A DNA stretch of 11,543 nt from an uncultured Clostridia bacterium. GTDB lineage: Bacteria > Bacillota > Clostridia > TANB77 > CAG-508. The translations under genes and the position numbers were made by a program. The notes beneath the pieces were generated by a model that worked only from the letters and a program-made list of their open reading frames with translations, searched no databases and was not told the origin of the DNA. Below are positions 1 through 6,504 of this stretch, piece by piece. The stretch lies in contig CARUQW010000044.1 in NCBI GenBank assembly GCA_949077355.1, forward strand, positions 1 to 11,543, written 5' to 3'. Within the stretch, counting starts at the first letter, position 1; each line of letters begins with the position of its first letter.

Positions 1-50
1 CTGAGGCAGAAAACTTTTAAAGTTTTCCACCCCAACTATTGACATAGAGT
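1..50. mobile_element. probable terminal end of an ISL3-like insertion sequence (cut by window edge)
   Basis: Read leftwards from position 50 the minus strand starts GACTCTATGTCAATAGT, which resembles the terminal inverted repeats of ISL3-family elements (GGxTCTTxGTCAA-type ends), as I recall them. A 19-base palindrome, GAAAACTTT-T-AAAGTTTTC, lies just inside at 9-27. The rest of the element, including any transposase, would lie to the left of the window. The minus strand is open in one frame from position 45 (ATG TCA ATA GTT), but no ribosome binding site precedes it, so I do not call a gene. This is a resemblance to a remembered consensus, without the other end or a target duplication to confirm it. 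Confidence 0.33.
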
Positions 51-66
51 CATTTTTTATAATTAA

Positions 67-101
67 AACCTCAAGTACATTCTTACGAAACACTTGAGGT
101 T
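67..101 (-). terminator. intrinsic terminator of tRNA-Leu
   Basis: The perfect 10-bp inverted repeat AACCTCAAGT (67-76) / ACTTGAGGTT (92-101) has a 15-nt loop. On the minus strand it is followed by TTTTAATTATAAAAAA. It lies 4 bases beyond the CCA end of the tRNA, as expected for its terminator. Confidence 0.75.
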
Positions 102-105
102 CTAA

Positions 106-193
106 TGGTGCAGATGGCCGGAATCGAACCGGCACGGTTTATTCAACCGCAGGATTTTAAGTCCTGTGCGTCTACCAGTTCCGCCACATCTGC
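106..193 (-). tRNA. tRNA-Leu (anticodon UAA), CCA encoded
   Basis: The minus strand folds as a class II tRNA. The acceptor stem GCAGATG (193-187) pairs with CATCTGC (116-110), the discriminator is A (109) and an encoded CCA occupies 108-106. The anticodon stem-loop is CAGGA-CTTAAAA-TCCTG, with anticodon TAA, which reads UUA leucine codons. The T arm contains GGTTCGATTCC. A long variable arm typical of tRNA-Leu is present (CGGTTGAATAAACCG region). The total of 88 nt including CCA fits the family. This gene has its own consensus promoter (232-260) and terminator (67-101), so it appears monocistronic. UUA is a main leucine codon in AT-rich genomes such as this one. Confidence 0.97.
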
Positions 194-231
194 ATAAATA
201 TTGAACTGGTTATCGATTAACGACAATTGAT

Positions 232-260
232 ATTATAATATGTCATCCTATTTTTGTCAA
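232..260 (-). promoter_or_regulatory. consensus sigma-70/sigma-A promoter for tRNA-Leu
   Basis: On the minus strand, TTGACA (260-255) is separated by exactly 17 nt from TATAAT (237-232). This is a full consensus match. The predicted start of transcription is about 30 nt upstream of the mature tRNA 5' end, leaving a short leader. Confidence 0.85.
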
Positions 261-317
261 TACATTTTATCAAATTTCTAAAAATATTTTGATACTATTG
301 TATTCCTAATTTAAAAA

Positions 318-353
318 TCCAGTCAAGCTTTTATCTCAAACATCTTGACTGGA
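318..353 (-). terminator. intrinsic terminator downstream of the CarD-family gene
   Basis: The perfect 10-bp stem TCCAGTCAAG (318-327) / CTTGACTGGA (344-353) has a 16-nt loop. It is followed on the minus strand by TTTTTAA. It begins 10 bases after the stop codon of the CarD-family gene. Confidence 0.85.
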
Positions 354-363
354 CTTCCATTAA

Positions 364-927
364 TTAGTCATTTGTTCCTGTACCATCAAATGGTATAAAC
401 TTGTTTACCACACTTTCTGGTTGAATTTCTTCTGCTCTGAACATCATAAAAGATGTATTTATTTTGTTATCTACTAATTGTTCCACTTCTTCTTGTGATG
501 CATGTTCTGCTAATACCAATTCACTTACTAGTATTTGCTTAGCATTATTTAGCATTTTCTTTTCTCCTGTTGATAAACCTTTTTCCTTCTGCTTAAAACT
601 CAAGTTTCTTACTACATCTGCCACTTCATAAATGTCTCCACTTTTCATTTTATCCATATTGTCTCTATATCTCTTATTCCAATTTTTGTCCATTTCAGTT
701 TCATCTTTTTCTAAGATTCCAATTACCTTATCTGCTGAACTTTTATCTATTATATTTCTTACCCCTACTGTTTCTGCCTTTGCTGTTGGTATCATTACTT
801 TAACTTCTCCTGGCATTTTCAATATGTAATAAGATTGTTTCTCTCCTAAAATATCTTTTTCTTCTATTGAATCTATTATCCCTGCTCCATGCATTGGATA
901 TACTATCTTGTCTCCTACATTAAACAT
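364..927 (-). CDS. CarD/CdnL-family transcriptional regulator
   Basis: Members of this family bind the RNA polymerase beta subunit through an N-terminal Tudor-like domain (CdnL/TRCF RID) and stabilise open complexes, often at rRNA and tRNA promoters. The start MFNVGDKIVYPMHGAG is the family's classic N-terminus. The 187-aa length and the helical C-terminal part (about residues 70-175) are also typical. A TTG codon at 936 lies in frame, but it directly abuts the GGAG Shine-Dalgarno. The ATG at 927 has a 9-nt spacing, so I place the start there. The gene is monocistronic, with a terminator at 318-353. I could not find a convincing promoter in 937-1040. The family call is firm; the physiological role in this organism is inferred from the family. 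Confidence 0.92.
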   Translation of the reverse strand: MFNVGDKIVYPMHGAGIIDSIEEKDILGEKQSYYILKMPGEVKVMIPTAKAETVGVRNIIDKSSADKVIGILEKDETEMDKNWNKRYRDNMDKMKSGDIYEVADVVRNLSFKQKEKGLSTGEKKMLNNAKQILVSELVLAEHASQEEVEQLVDNKINTSFMMFRAEEIQPESVVNKFIPFDGTGTND

Positions 928-1046
928 GTAAGCCAACTCCTTTCAGTGCTTTGTTCTATTGGGCGAAAAAAATATAATAAAGCTATGTAAATAGATTTAT
1001 TATTTACTAACTTTATTGGATTTTTTAACCATATTTATTATACAAC

Positions 1047-1085
1047 AAAAAATGGTAAAAGTCAAAGCCTTTACCACCTTTTTTT
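1047..1085. terminator. hairpin terminator, mainly for dUTPase, possibly bidirectional
   Basis: TGGTAAA (1053-1059) pairs with TTTACCA (1070-1076). The stem is flanked by an A-run on the left (1047-1052), which is a U-tract on the minus strand, and by a T-run on the right (1079-1085). It lies about 70 nt beyond the dUTPase stop codon and upstream of the CarD-family gene, so it would stop dut transcription from running into carD. Confidence 0.6.
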
Positions 1086-1144
1086 CGTATCTATATACGT
1101 TCTATCCCTCTTCCCTCTAAAGATAAAAATTTTTTAATTTTTTT

Positions 1145-1606
1145 TTATTTGTTGGTAGAACCAAATCCTCCCACTCTTTCTCCTTCTGCCTCATCTGCAT
1201 CTGCCACTAAGTATTTTTGGAATACAGCTTGTCCGATTGCTTCTCCCTTTTTTATTGTAATATCTTCTTCTTTGATATTATAAAATGCAAACATAAAATG
1301 TCCATCATTATCTGGATTTCCATAGTAATCTTTATCAATAACCCCTACACTATTTGCCATAATTAATCCTTTTTTCTTTGGATTAGAACTTCTGTTGTAT
1401 AACATCATAACTTCGTCTTCTTGCATATAAGCTTTTAATCCAGTTTTTACCAAGGTAGGATTGGTACCCTTTTTAAAACTTGGTATCACTACATCTTCTG
1501 CTGCTTCTATATCATATCCTGCTGAATATTTCGTTTTTCTTACTGGTAAATTGATTTGTTTATCTTCAAATCCTTTTGCAATTTCAAATCCTCTTAATTT
1601 TTCCAT
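1145..1606 (-). CDS. dut: dUTP diphosphatase (dUTPase), trimeric type
   Basis: The enzyme hydrolyses dUTP to dUMP and pyrophosphate, keeping uracil out of DNA and supplying dUMP for dTMP synthesis. All five dUTPase motifs are visible: AGYDIEA (29-35), NRSS (71-74), GVIDKDYYGN (88-97) with the catalytic Asp, GEAIGQAVF (121-129), and the C-terminal RVGGFGSTNK (144-153), which closes over the nucleotide. The 153-aa length is normal. Motif 2 has N in place of the usual P or A before RSS, and insertions separate the motifs, a form I associate with Firmicute and phage enzymes. AGGAGG lies 5 nt before the ATG. A TTGACA box (minus, 1665-1660) sits 17 nt from a weaker AAAAAT -10. The gene is divergent from feoA and is followed by a hairpin at 1053-1076. 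Confidence 0.94.
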   Translation of the reverse strand: MEKLRGFEIAKGFEDKQINLPVRKTKYSAGYDIEAAEDVVIPSFKKGTNPTLVKTGLKAYMQEDEVMMLYNRSSNPKKKGLIMANSVGVIDKDYYGNPDNDGHFMFAFYNIKEEDITIKKGEAIGQAVFQKYLVADADEAEGERVGGFGSTNK

Positions 1607-1636
1607 TTTTTCCTCCTTATTGCTTAACTGTTTCCT

Positions 1637-1665
1637 ATTTTTTCACAAAATACTGCACTTGTCAA
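1637..1665 (-). promoter_or_regulatory. likely dut promoter
   Basis: On the minus strand TTGACA (1665-1660) is followed after 17 nt by AAAAAT (1642-1637), a 4/6 match to the -10 consensus. It lies upstream of the dut Shine-Dalgarno. The weak -10 lowers confidence. Confidence 0.5.
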
Positions 1666-1668
1666 TAT

Positions 1669-1697
1669 GTAACATTTATTTTTCGACAAAATATAAT
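1669..1697 (+). promoter_or_regulatory. likely feoAB promoter
   Basis: GTAACA (1669-1674, 4/6 match) is followed after 17 nt by a perfect TATAAT (1692-1697), 35 nt before the feoA ATG. Overlapping it, AAAATATA (1688-1695) and TATATTTT (1708-1715) form an inverted repeat that could be a metalloregulator site. The repeat is pure A/T, matches no Fur or DtxR box I know, and may be chance. Confidence 0.5.
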
Positions 1698-1731
1698 AAT
1701 AGTAATCTATATTTTTAGGAGGCAACATAAC

Positions 1732-1962
1732 ATGAAAACATTAAACGATTTACCTTTAAACACAAAAGGTTATATTCAAAAATTAAACTGTACTGGAAAT
1801 ATCAGAAGAAGATTATTAGATTTAGGCTTTGTAGAAGGTTCTCCCATCACACCTATTTTAATTAGTCCTTCTAAAGACCCTCGTGCTTTTTCAATCCGAG
1901 GAACCCTAATCGCCATTCGAAAAGAAGATGCTAATCTTATAAATATCACTTTTCATCCGTAA
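1732..1962 (+). CDS. feoA: FeoA-family ferrous iron transport accessory protein
   Basis: FeoA is a small cytosolic SH3-fold protein thought to act on the FeoB transporter. This 76-aa product has the family pattern: a short N-terminal strand region, LNCTGNIRRRLLDLGFVEGSPI (about 18-39, the family's R.RL.dLG...G segment), and a final strand region with ALSIRG-like SIRGTLIAIRKEDA. A longer open frame runs upstream, but AGGAGG (1717-1722) sits 9 nt before the ATG at 1732 and fixes the start. The gene lies 58 nt upstream of feoB on the same strand and is almost certainly co-transcribed with it. The Feo system is typical of anaerobes, where Fe(II) is the available iron form. Confidence 0.92.
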   Translation: MKTLNDLPLNTKGYIQKLNCTGNIRRRLLDLGFVEGSPITPILISPSKDPRAFSIRGTLIAIRKEDANLINITFHP

Positions 1963-2020
1963 CTTTTCAAATTAGAATGCATACAATATAATATTAATTC
2001 TATACAAGGGAGGTTTAAGT

Positions 2021-4179
2021 ATGGGACTCACCAACTCCTCTACTGGAAGTCGTTTATTAATCAATAATTTATCATTTTCTAAAGATTCATGTGATTATCA
2101 AATAGCTTTAGCTGGTAATCCCAATGTTGGAAAATCTACAATTTTTAATAATCTAACTGGTATGCATCAACATACTGGTAATTGGCCTGGTAAAACAGTT
2201 GAAAATAGTTCTGGTAATTGTATTTATCAAGATACAAATTTTCTCTTTGTCGATATTCCAGGAACTTATTCTATTATGTCTAATTCTGAAGAAGAAGAAA
2301 TTGCTAGAGATTATATTTGTTTTGGAAATCCAGATTGCACGGTTATTGTAGTTGATAGTACTTGCTTAGAAAGAAATCTAAACTTAGTTTTTCAAATCAT
2401 GGAAATTACCGATAATATTGTTGTTTGTGTCAATTTGTTAGATGAAGCCAAAAAGAAAAAAATACATATTAATTTAGACAAATTGTCAGAAGAACTTGGT
2501 GTTCCAGTTGTTGGAACAACTGCTAGAAAAAAGAAAACTTTAACACATCTTATGGATACAATTAATCAGGTCTGTATCGGCAAAATTAAGCCAACCCCTA
2601 AAAAAATTATCTATAACAAAGTAATTGAAAATGGTTTATCCAAAATTCAAAATAAATTGGAAAGCGAATTCTCCTTATCTTCTGATTTGTGTCGTTGGAT
2701 AGCTTTAAAATTATTAGATGGTGAAGAAAACATATTACAATCAATTGAAAATAATCTTGCTATTGATTTATTACATAATGAAGCTATACAAGAGGTAAAA
2801 AAAATGGTACATAGTGAGTTTTTACAAAATCATATTACAGAACACAATTTCAAGGATTCCATTGTGACTGATATTATGCATCATTCTGAATCGATTTGCC
2901 AAAAAGTATGTACTTTCGAAGATGAAAATTATTCCACCCGTGACCGAAAAATTGACCAAATTTTAACTTCAAAAAAATTCGGCATTCCAATTATGCTGCT
3001 ATTTCTTGGAATCATTTTCTGGCTCACAATTGTAGGTGCTAATTATCCTTCTCAAGCTCTATTTAGCTTGTTTGCTTGGTTTCAAGAAAAATTATTTGGG
3101 CTTGCTGACCTTTTGCATTGTCCACATTGGCTTTCTTCTATGCTAATTTCTGGTGTCTATCAAACTTTAACTTGGATTGTATCGGTTATGCTTCCACCTA
3201 TGGCTATCTTTTTTCCTCTTTTTACAATTTTGGAAGATTTGGGATATCTTCCTAGAATCGCTTTTAATATGGATGGCTTTTTTAAGAAATGTTGTTGTAC
3301 TGGAAAACAAATGATTACCATGTGCATGGGATTTGGTTGCAATGCTGCTGGATGTGTTGGATGCAGAATTATTGATTCGCCACGTGAAAGGTTAATAGCC
3401 ATTTTAACCAATAACTTTGTTCCTTGCAATCGGAAGATTCCCCTTTCTAATTGCCATTGCTACCATTTTTATAGCTGGTACTCTCCATGGTTTTTCTGCT
3501 TCTATTGTTTCTACTTTTGCTGTTATTTTGGTAATCGTATTAGGAATCATCTTTACTTTAATTATTTCCAAACTTCTATCTAAAACAATTTTAAAAGGTA
3601 TGCCTTCTTCTTTTGTTTTAGAGTTACCACCTTTTCGAAAACCTCAATTTGGAAAAATTTTAGTTCGTTCTCTTTTGGACAGAACCTTATTTGTACTAGG
3701 TAGAGCTATTAGTGTTGCTGCTCCTGCTCGGATTAGTTATTTGGCTCTTTGCCAATATTGGTATAAACGGCCAAAGTCTTCTTGATTTAGTTGCTAATTT
3801 TTTAAATCCATTTGCTAATTTAATGGGATTAGACGGTTACATTTTAACTGCTTTCATTCTTGGTATTCCAGCAAATGAAATTGTATTACCTATTATCTTA
3901 ATGTGCTACCTTGGCAGTAATTCTTTAGTCAACTTAGAAGATACCTTTTCAATTGGTCAAATTTTAATAGAGCATGGTTGGACAATTTTAACAGCTATTA
4001 ATGTAATGCTATTTACTATTCTACATTATCCTTGTGCTACTACTCTTTTAACAATAAAAAAAGAAACTGGTAGTTGGAAATGGACCATTCTTAGTTTCTT
4101 GCTTCCTACAATTTGTGGCATTATTGTCTGTATGCTAACAAATTTTGCTTATCATATTTTGATTTCAATACCATTATGA
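2021..4179 (+). CDS. feoB: FeoB ferrous iron transporter, interrupted by two +1 frameshifts at CGG codons
   Basis: FeoB is the inner-membrane Fe(II) permease with an N-terminal GTPase domain. G motifs are clear: GNPNVGKST (32-40), DIPGTYS (78-84) and NLLDEA (138-143). A helical domain and the membrane gate regions follow, including a GFGCNAAGC segment, NNFVPCN, and in the last part GIPANEIVLP. GGGAGG precedes the ATG with 7-nt spacing. The reading frame changes twice. At 3431 the frame meets CGG after NFVPCN, and skipping the C gives GRFPFLIAI, the expected family sequence. At 3729 it meets CGG after SVAAPA, and skipping the C gives GLVIWLF. With both shifts the product is 718 aa, normal for the family; without them it stops at 520 aa, losing much of the membrane domain. 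Alternatives are a decayed gene or sequence error. Family identity is certain; expression as one protein is inferred. Confidence 0.9.
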
Positions 4180-4209
4180 GGGGGCCTTAAGTAGGGCCCT
4201 CTTTATTTT
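4178..4209 (+). terminator. strong intrinsic terminator of the feoAB operon
   Basis: GAGGGGGCC (4178-4186) pairs with GGCCCTCTT (4195-4203) over 9 bp including two G-U pairs, with an 8-nt loop. It is followed by TTTATTTT and overlaps the feoB stop codon. Confidence 0.88.
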
Positions 4210-4226
4210 GTGATTTTCCAATTATA

Positions 4227-5213
4227 TTATCGAACAATTTCTAATCCACAATTTCTACTTGTATCAGAAAAAATAATTTTATTCCCCTTTTTTAAAGTTA
4301 CCGTAATTAAGGATGTTATACTTTCAAAAATATCTTTTTCCATTTTTCCTTTGATTGGCGCAAGTAATTTCATTCCTTTATCATATTTTGATTCCACATT
4401 TAAAAAGTAGTGACCTTTTTTTAAAATTATATTGAGAGAATCATTCTCTATATCACACTTTATTATTTTAGTATTATTATACGTAGTAAATCTAAATTCC
4501 TGATTATTCATTATAATAACACAAATAACGCCTTTAAAATTAATACCTTTAAAAGGTATATCTGCAATTGAAAGCATAAAACTAGCATCTGATTTTTGAA
4601 AATTATTTCCTTGGCACCAGATATAAGATTTTGGAAATGAACATCCCCAATCTTTTTCTATATATCCCACATCATTATGAAAATTTATTCGACTATTATT
4701 AATGGTTATAGAACCATTTATTTTACTTTGCATGCTAAGTATAGCATGGTTACATTCCATAAATGGAATATAGGAAAAAGGCCCCATTATATTCGGGTGA
4801 AAAAAACTAGTATGAATCTTTTTACTACTTGAATATTCGATTTCTCCCTGAATCTTAATGTTTGAGGTTTGATTTTCTATATCAATATAAATTCCTTTTT
4901 CTGAAAAAATGTTATTGGCAATTTGGACACGAAAAGGATTTATCTCAAATTTAAACTCATCTATACGATAGTCTATAAAATATGAAGTAGCATTTGTAAT
5001 TACTTGTATAAATGCTTTTCTATTTTCACCTTCAATATTAATCCCTGGAATAAAAGAAATTCCATTTTTATGATTGGTATTTTTAAAGTACCAACCTTCA
5101 AAATATTGGTCACTTGTATATAAATATTTTTCTCCTTGAAATAGTTTGGGATTTGTTATAAAAAATAATCTATTCATATATACATTATTTTCAAAATTTA
5201 TAGAAATATTCAA
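4227..5213 (-). CDS. tocopherol-cyclase-like / CrtC-AttH lipocalin-fold family protein, function unknown
   Basis: The 328-aa protein has two hallmarks of the tocopherol cyclase family: FEGWYFK (38-44) near the N-terminus and the central GYIEKDWGCSFPKSYIWCQG (183-202). The regions between are rich in beta-strand, as expected for the paired lipocalin-like barrels of this superfamily. Plant and cyanobacterial members cyclise tocopherol precursors. Members in Firmicutes have no established substrate, and a vitamin E role is unlikely here. There is no signal peptide or membrane segment. The start is uncertain. The longest frame opens with TTG at 5213, and an ATG at 5177 (MNRLFFITNPKLF) is also possible; neither has a good Shine-Dalgarno, unlike all neighbours. 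It lies downstream of the Nudix gene on the same strand, separated by a hairpin at 5241-5257. Confidence 0.78.
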   Translation of the reverse strand: MNISINFENNVYMNRLFFITNPKLFQGEKYLYTSDQYFEGWYFKNTNHKNGISFIPGINIEGENRKAFIQVITNATSYFIDYRIDEFKFEINPFRVQIANNIFSEKGIYIDIENQTSNIKIQGEIEYSSSKKIHTSFFHPNIMGPFSYIPFMECNHAILSMQSKINGSITINNSRINFHNDVGYIEKDWGCSFPKSYIWCQGNNFQKSDASFMLSIADIPFKGINFKGVICVIIMNNQEFRFTTYNNTKIIKCDIENDSLNIILKKGHYFLNVESKYDKGMKLLAPIKGKMEKDIFESITSLITVTLKKGNKIIFSDTSRNCGLEIVR

Positions 5214-5240
5214 GTTTTTTGTATTCTTAAAATTATTATA

Positions 5241-5257
5241 GGGGACAATCTGTCCCC
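5241..5257 (-). terminator. GGGGACA hairpin between the Nudix and cyclase-like genes (terminator or operator)
   Basis: GGGGACA (5241-5247) and TGTCCCC (5251-5257) form a perfect 7-bp stem with a 3-nt loop. On the minus strand it is followed by TATAATAATTTT, a weak U-tract that also contains a TATAAT hexamer. It could end Nudix transcription, or act as an operator or leader hairpin for the cyclase-like gene, which has no Shine-Dalgarno. Confidence 0.5.
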
Positions 5258-5308
5258 CCTTTCATATGATTAACATTATAAAACTCTATATAATAATCAC
5301 ACTTTTAA

Positions 5309-5848
5309 TTACACATACTTTTCTAAAATTCTTTCTAAAAAGTTCCATGCTCCTATTTTTACTGTTAGTCCTTCATAATTGTTTGCAATTCTTTTCAATA
5401 ATTCATTTTTTGAAAAATATCTTATTTCTGACACTTCATCTTCTTGTATTTTTATATCAGAAATACTTATACTTTTAGTAATTAGATAACATTCATTATA
5501 GTGTTTGTTTATAATATCTCCTTGCACATTTATCGATGTAGAACCAACTAAATATTTAATATCATTATCATTAATTTCAATTCCTAATTCTTCTTTAACT
5601 TCTCTTATCAAAGCTTGCCTTCCAAATTCTCCTGCATTTACATGACCTCCAACTGTTACATCCCACATATTAGGCCACAGCTTTTTATTACTACTTCTTT
5701 TTTGCAACAAGATGTTTCCCTTATTATCATCTATAATAAAAGCATATACTGCTCTGTGCCATAGTCCTTTTTTATGACATTCTTCTCTAGTAGCAATTTC
5801 TCCTGTAAATTCTCCTAATTCATTTAATATATCAAAGTTTTCTTCCAT
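5309..5848 (-). CDS. Nudix hydrolase, IPP-isomerase-like (YfcD-type)
   Basis: Nudix enzymes hydrolyse nucleoside diphosphates linked to another moiety. This one carries a complete Nudix box G-x5-E-x7-REVKEELGI at residues 68-90, so it should bind divalent metal and be active. The N-terminal segment (ILNELGEFTG ... CHKKGLWHRAVYAFI) and the LQKRSSNKKLWPNMWDVTVGGHV block match the subgroup related to isopentenyl-diphosphate isomerase and YfcD, whose substrates are poorly defined. The 179-aa length is typical. AGGAGG lies 5 nt before the ATG, and an extended -10 (TGG-TATAAT) is found at 5884-5879. It is followed by the GGGGACA hairpin and then the cyclase-like gene. The substrate cannot be assigned from sequence. 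Confidence 0.9.
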   Translation of the reverse strand: MEENFDILNELGEFTGEIATREECHKKGLWHRAVYAFIIDDNKGNILLQKRSSNKKLWPNMWDVTVGGHVNAGEFGRQALIREVKEELGIEINDNDIKYLVGSTSINVQGDIINKHYNECYLITKSISISDIKIQEDEVSEIRYFSKNELLKRIANNYEGLTVKIGAWNFLERILEKYV

Positions 5849-5878
5849 AAATTCCTCCTAAAATAATATTTTTTTATA

Positions 5879-5887
5879 ATTATACCA
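5879..5887 (-). promoter_or_regulatory. extended -10 promoter of the Nudix gene
   Basis: On the minus strand TGG-TATAAT (5887-5879) is a TGN-extended perfect -10. No good -35 lies at 17 nt. It is 31 nt upstream of the start codon. Confidence 0.5.
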
Positions 5888-6046
5888 TAATTGGATAGTA
5901 AAGTATTAAAATAATAATTTTAAGTATATATTTTTTTACCTGTGCTATTAAATAAATATAAATCTACAAATTTTTTCTCTTATATTTTTTATTTTTCAAT
6001 AGCTTTTTCTATATCTTTAATGTCTTTTGTCTTAGTTCAATTGCAT

Positions 6047-6088
6047 ACTATAAAGACAACTTACAAACTTTATAGTTCGCAAGTTGTC
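6047..6088. repeat. two interleaved perfect inverted repeats
   Basis: ACTATAAAG (6047-6055) pairs with CTTTATAGT (6068-6076). GACAACTT (6055-6062) pairs with AAGTTGTC (6081-6088). The arms interleave in the order A1-B1-A2-B2, so the two stems would form a pseudoknot or two mutually exclusive hairpins. With 0-, 5- and 4-nt connectors a full pseudoknot is tight, so alternative hairpins are more likely. Confidence 0.7.
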
Positions 6089-6251
6089 ATAATTTGGTGG
6101 GCAGGGTTGCATCGATGTATTTTCAATGGTTTTACATGATTTTATATATATTTAATTCTATATATTTTCTATACTTTTTGTAATATATTAAGTTTTAAAA
6201 TTATATAAGTTATTTTCAAAATTACTTGTATTGCATTATTTATTGCATTAT

Positions 6252-6283
6252 AAAAAAGAAGCAGTTAAAATTTCTGCCTCTTC
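6252..6283 (-). terminator. intrinsic terminator of the small-protein cluster
   Basis: On the minus strand AAGAGGCAG (6282-6274) pairs with CTGCTTCTT (6264-6256) over 9 bp with one G-U pair and a 9-nt loop. It is followed by TTTT and lies 24 nt past the stop codon of the 53-aa gene. Confidence 0.8.
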
Positions 6284-6306
6284 ATATTATAATTATTAAA
6301 TTACTA

Positions 6307-6468
6307 TTATTTTTGATAAGTTGATTTATAACTATCTCTATAACCTGCATTATAAGAAGCTTTATTTGAAGCACTCTTCCAAGCACTAGATAGAATACAT
6401 ATTCCAACTATTATTGCTATTATTCCTATTATTATTTTTAACCATTTTTTATTTTCATCATTACCCAT
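6307..6468 (-). CDS. small single-pass membrane protein, unknown function
   Basis: This 53-aa product starts MGNDENKKWLK and continues into one hydrophobic helix (IIIGIIAIIVGICILSSA, about 12-29). A short polar tail rich in S, Y and K follows, ending YKSTYQK. Lys and Asp before the helix and the outward tail suggest an N-in membrane protein. Two in-frame ATGs are possible. The one at 6468 is 11 nt from GAAAGGG, and one at 6477 (adding MYF) is only 2 nt from it; I prefer 6468. It is the last gene of the minus cluster, before the terminator at 6252-6283. I do not recognise the family. Confidence 0.6.
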   Translation of the reverse strand: MGNDENKKWLKIIIGIIAIIVGICILSSAWKSASNKASYNAGYRDSYKSTYQK

Positions 6469-6504
6469 AAAATACATATCCCTTTCTTTTGTAATATTTT
6501 AAAA

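Larger units (their letters stand above)
5849..6306. other. 458-nt gene-free stretch; probable boundary between chromosome and mobile element
   Basis: I see no supported gene. It holds the Nudix promoter, the interleaved inverted repeats at 6047-6088, a less AT-rich island at about 6090-6120 (GTGGGCAGGGTTGCATCGATG), and the terminator of the following minus cluster at 6252-6283. A plus-strand open frame at 5942-6139 starts at GTG without a Shine-Dalgarno and is not accepted. Gene content changes from housekeeping to mobile-element type across this stretch, so the element end may be here, but no integrase or recognisable att repeat is visible. Confidence 0.45.

Noticed and set aside
39..63. 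TTGACA and TATAAT hexamers on the plus strand
   Set aside because: The spacer is only 13 nt, and no plus-strand gene follows; the TTGACA belongs to the putative IS end.
1688..1715. AAAATATA/TATATTTT inverted repeat over the feoA leader as an iron-regulator box
   Set aside because: Pure A/T repeats of this length are common here by chance, and it matches no Fur or DtxR consensus I know.
3160..3429. 89-codon open frame on the minus strand inside feoB
   Set aside because: It is antisense to conserved FeoB membrane segments and has no ribosome binding site.
6035..6060. Minus-strand reading suggesting an interrupted small gene near ATGCAATTGAAC
   Set aside because: Several stops fall in every frame within a few codons, and no CGG is involved; nothing supports a coding sequence.
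5942..6139. 65-codon hydrophobic open frame on the plus strand
   Set aside because: It starts at GTG with no Shine-Dalgarno, has the composition expected of AT-rich noncoding DNA, and runs through the interleaved repeats.
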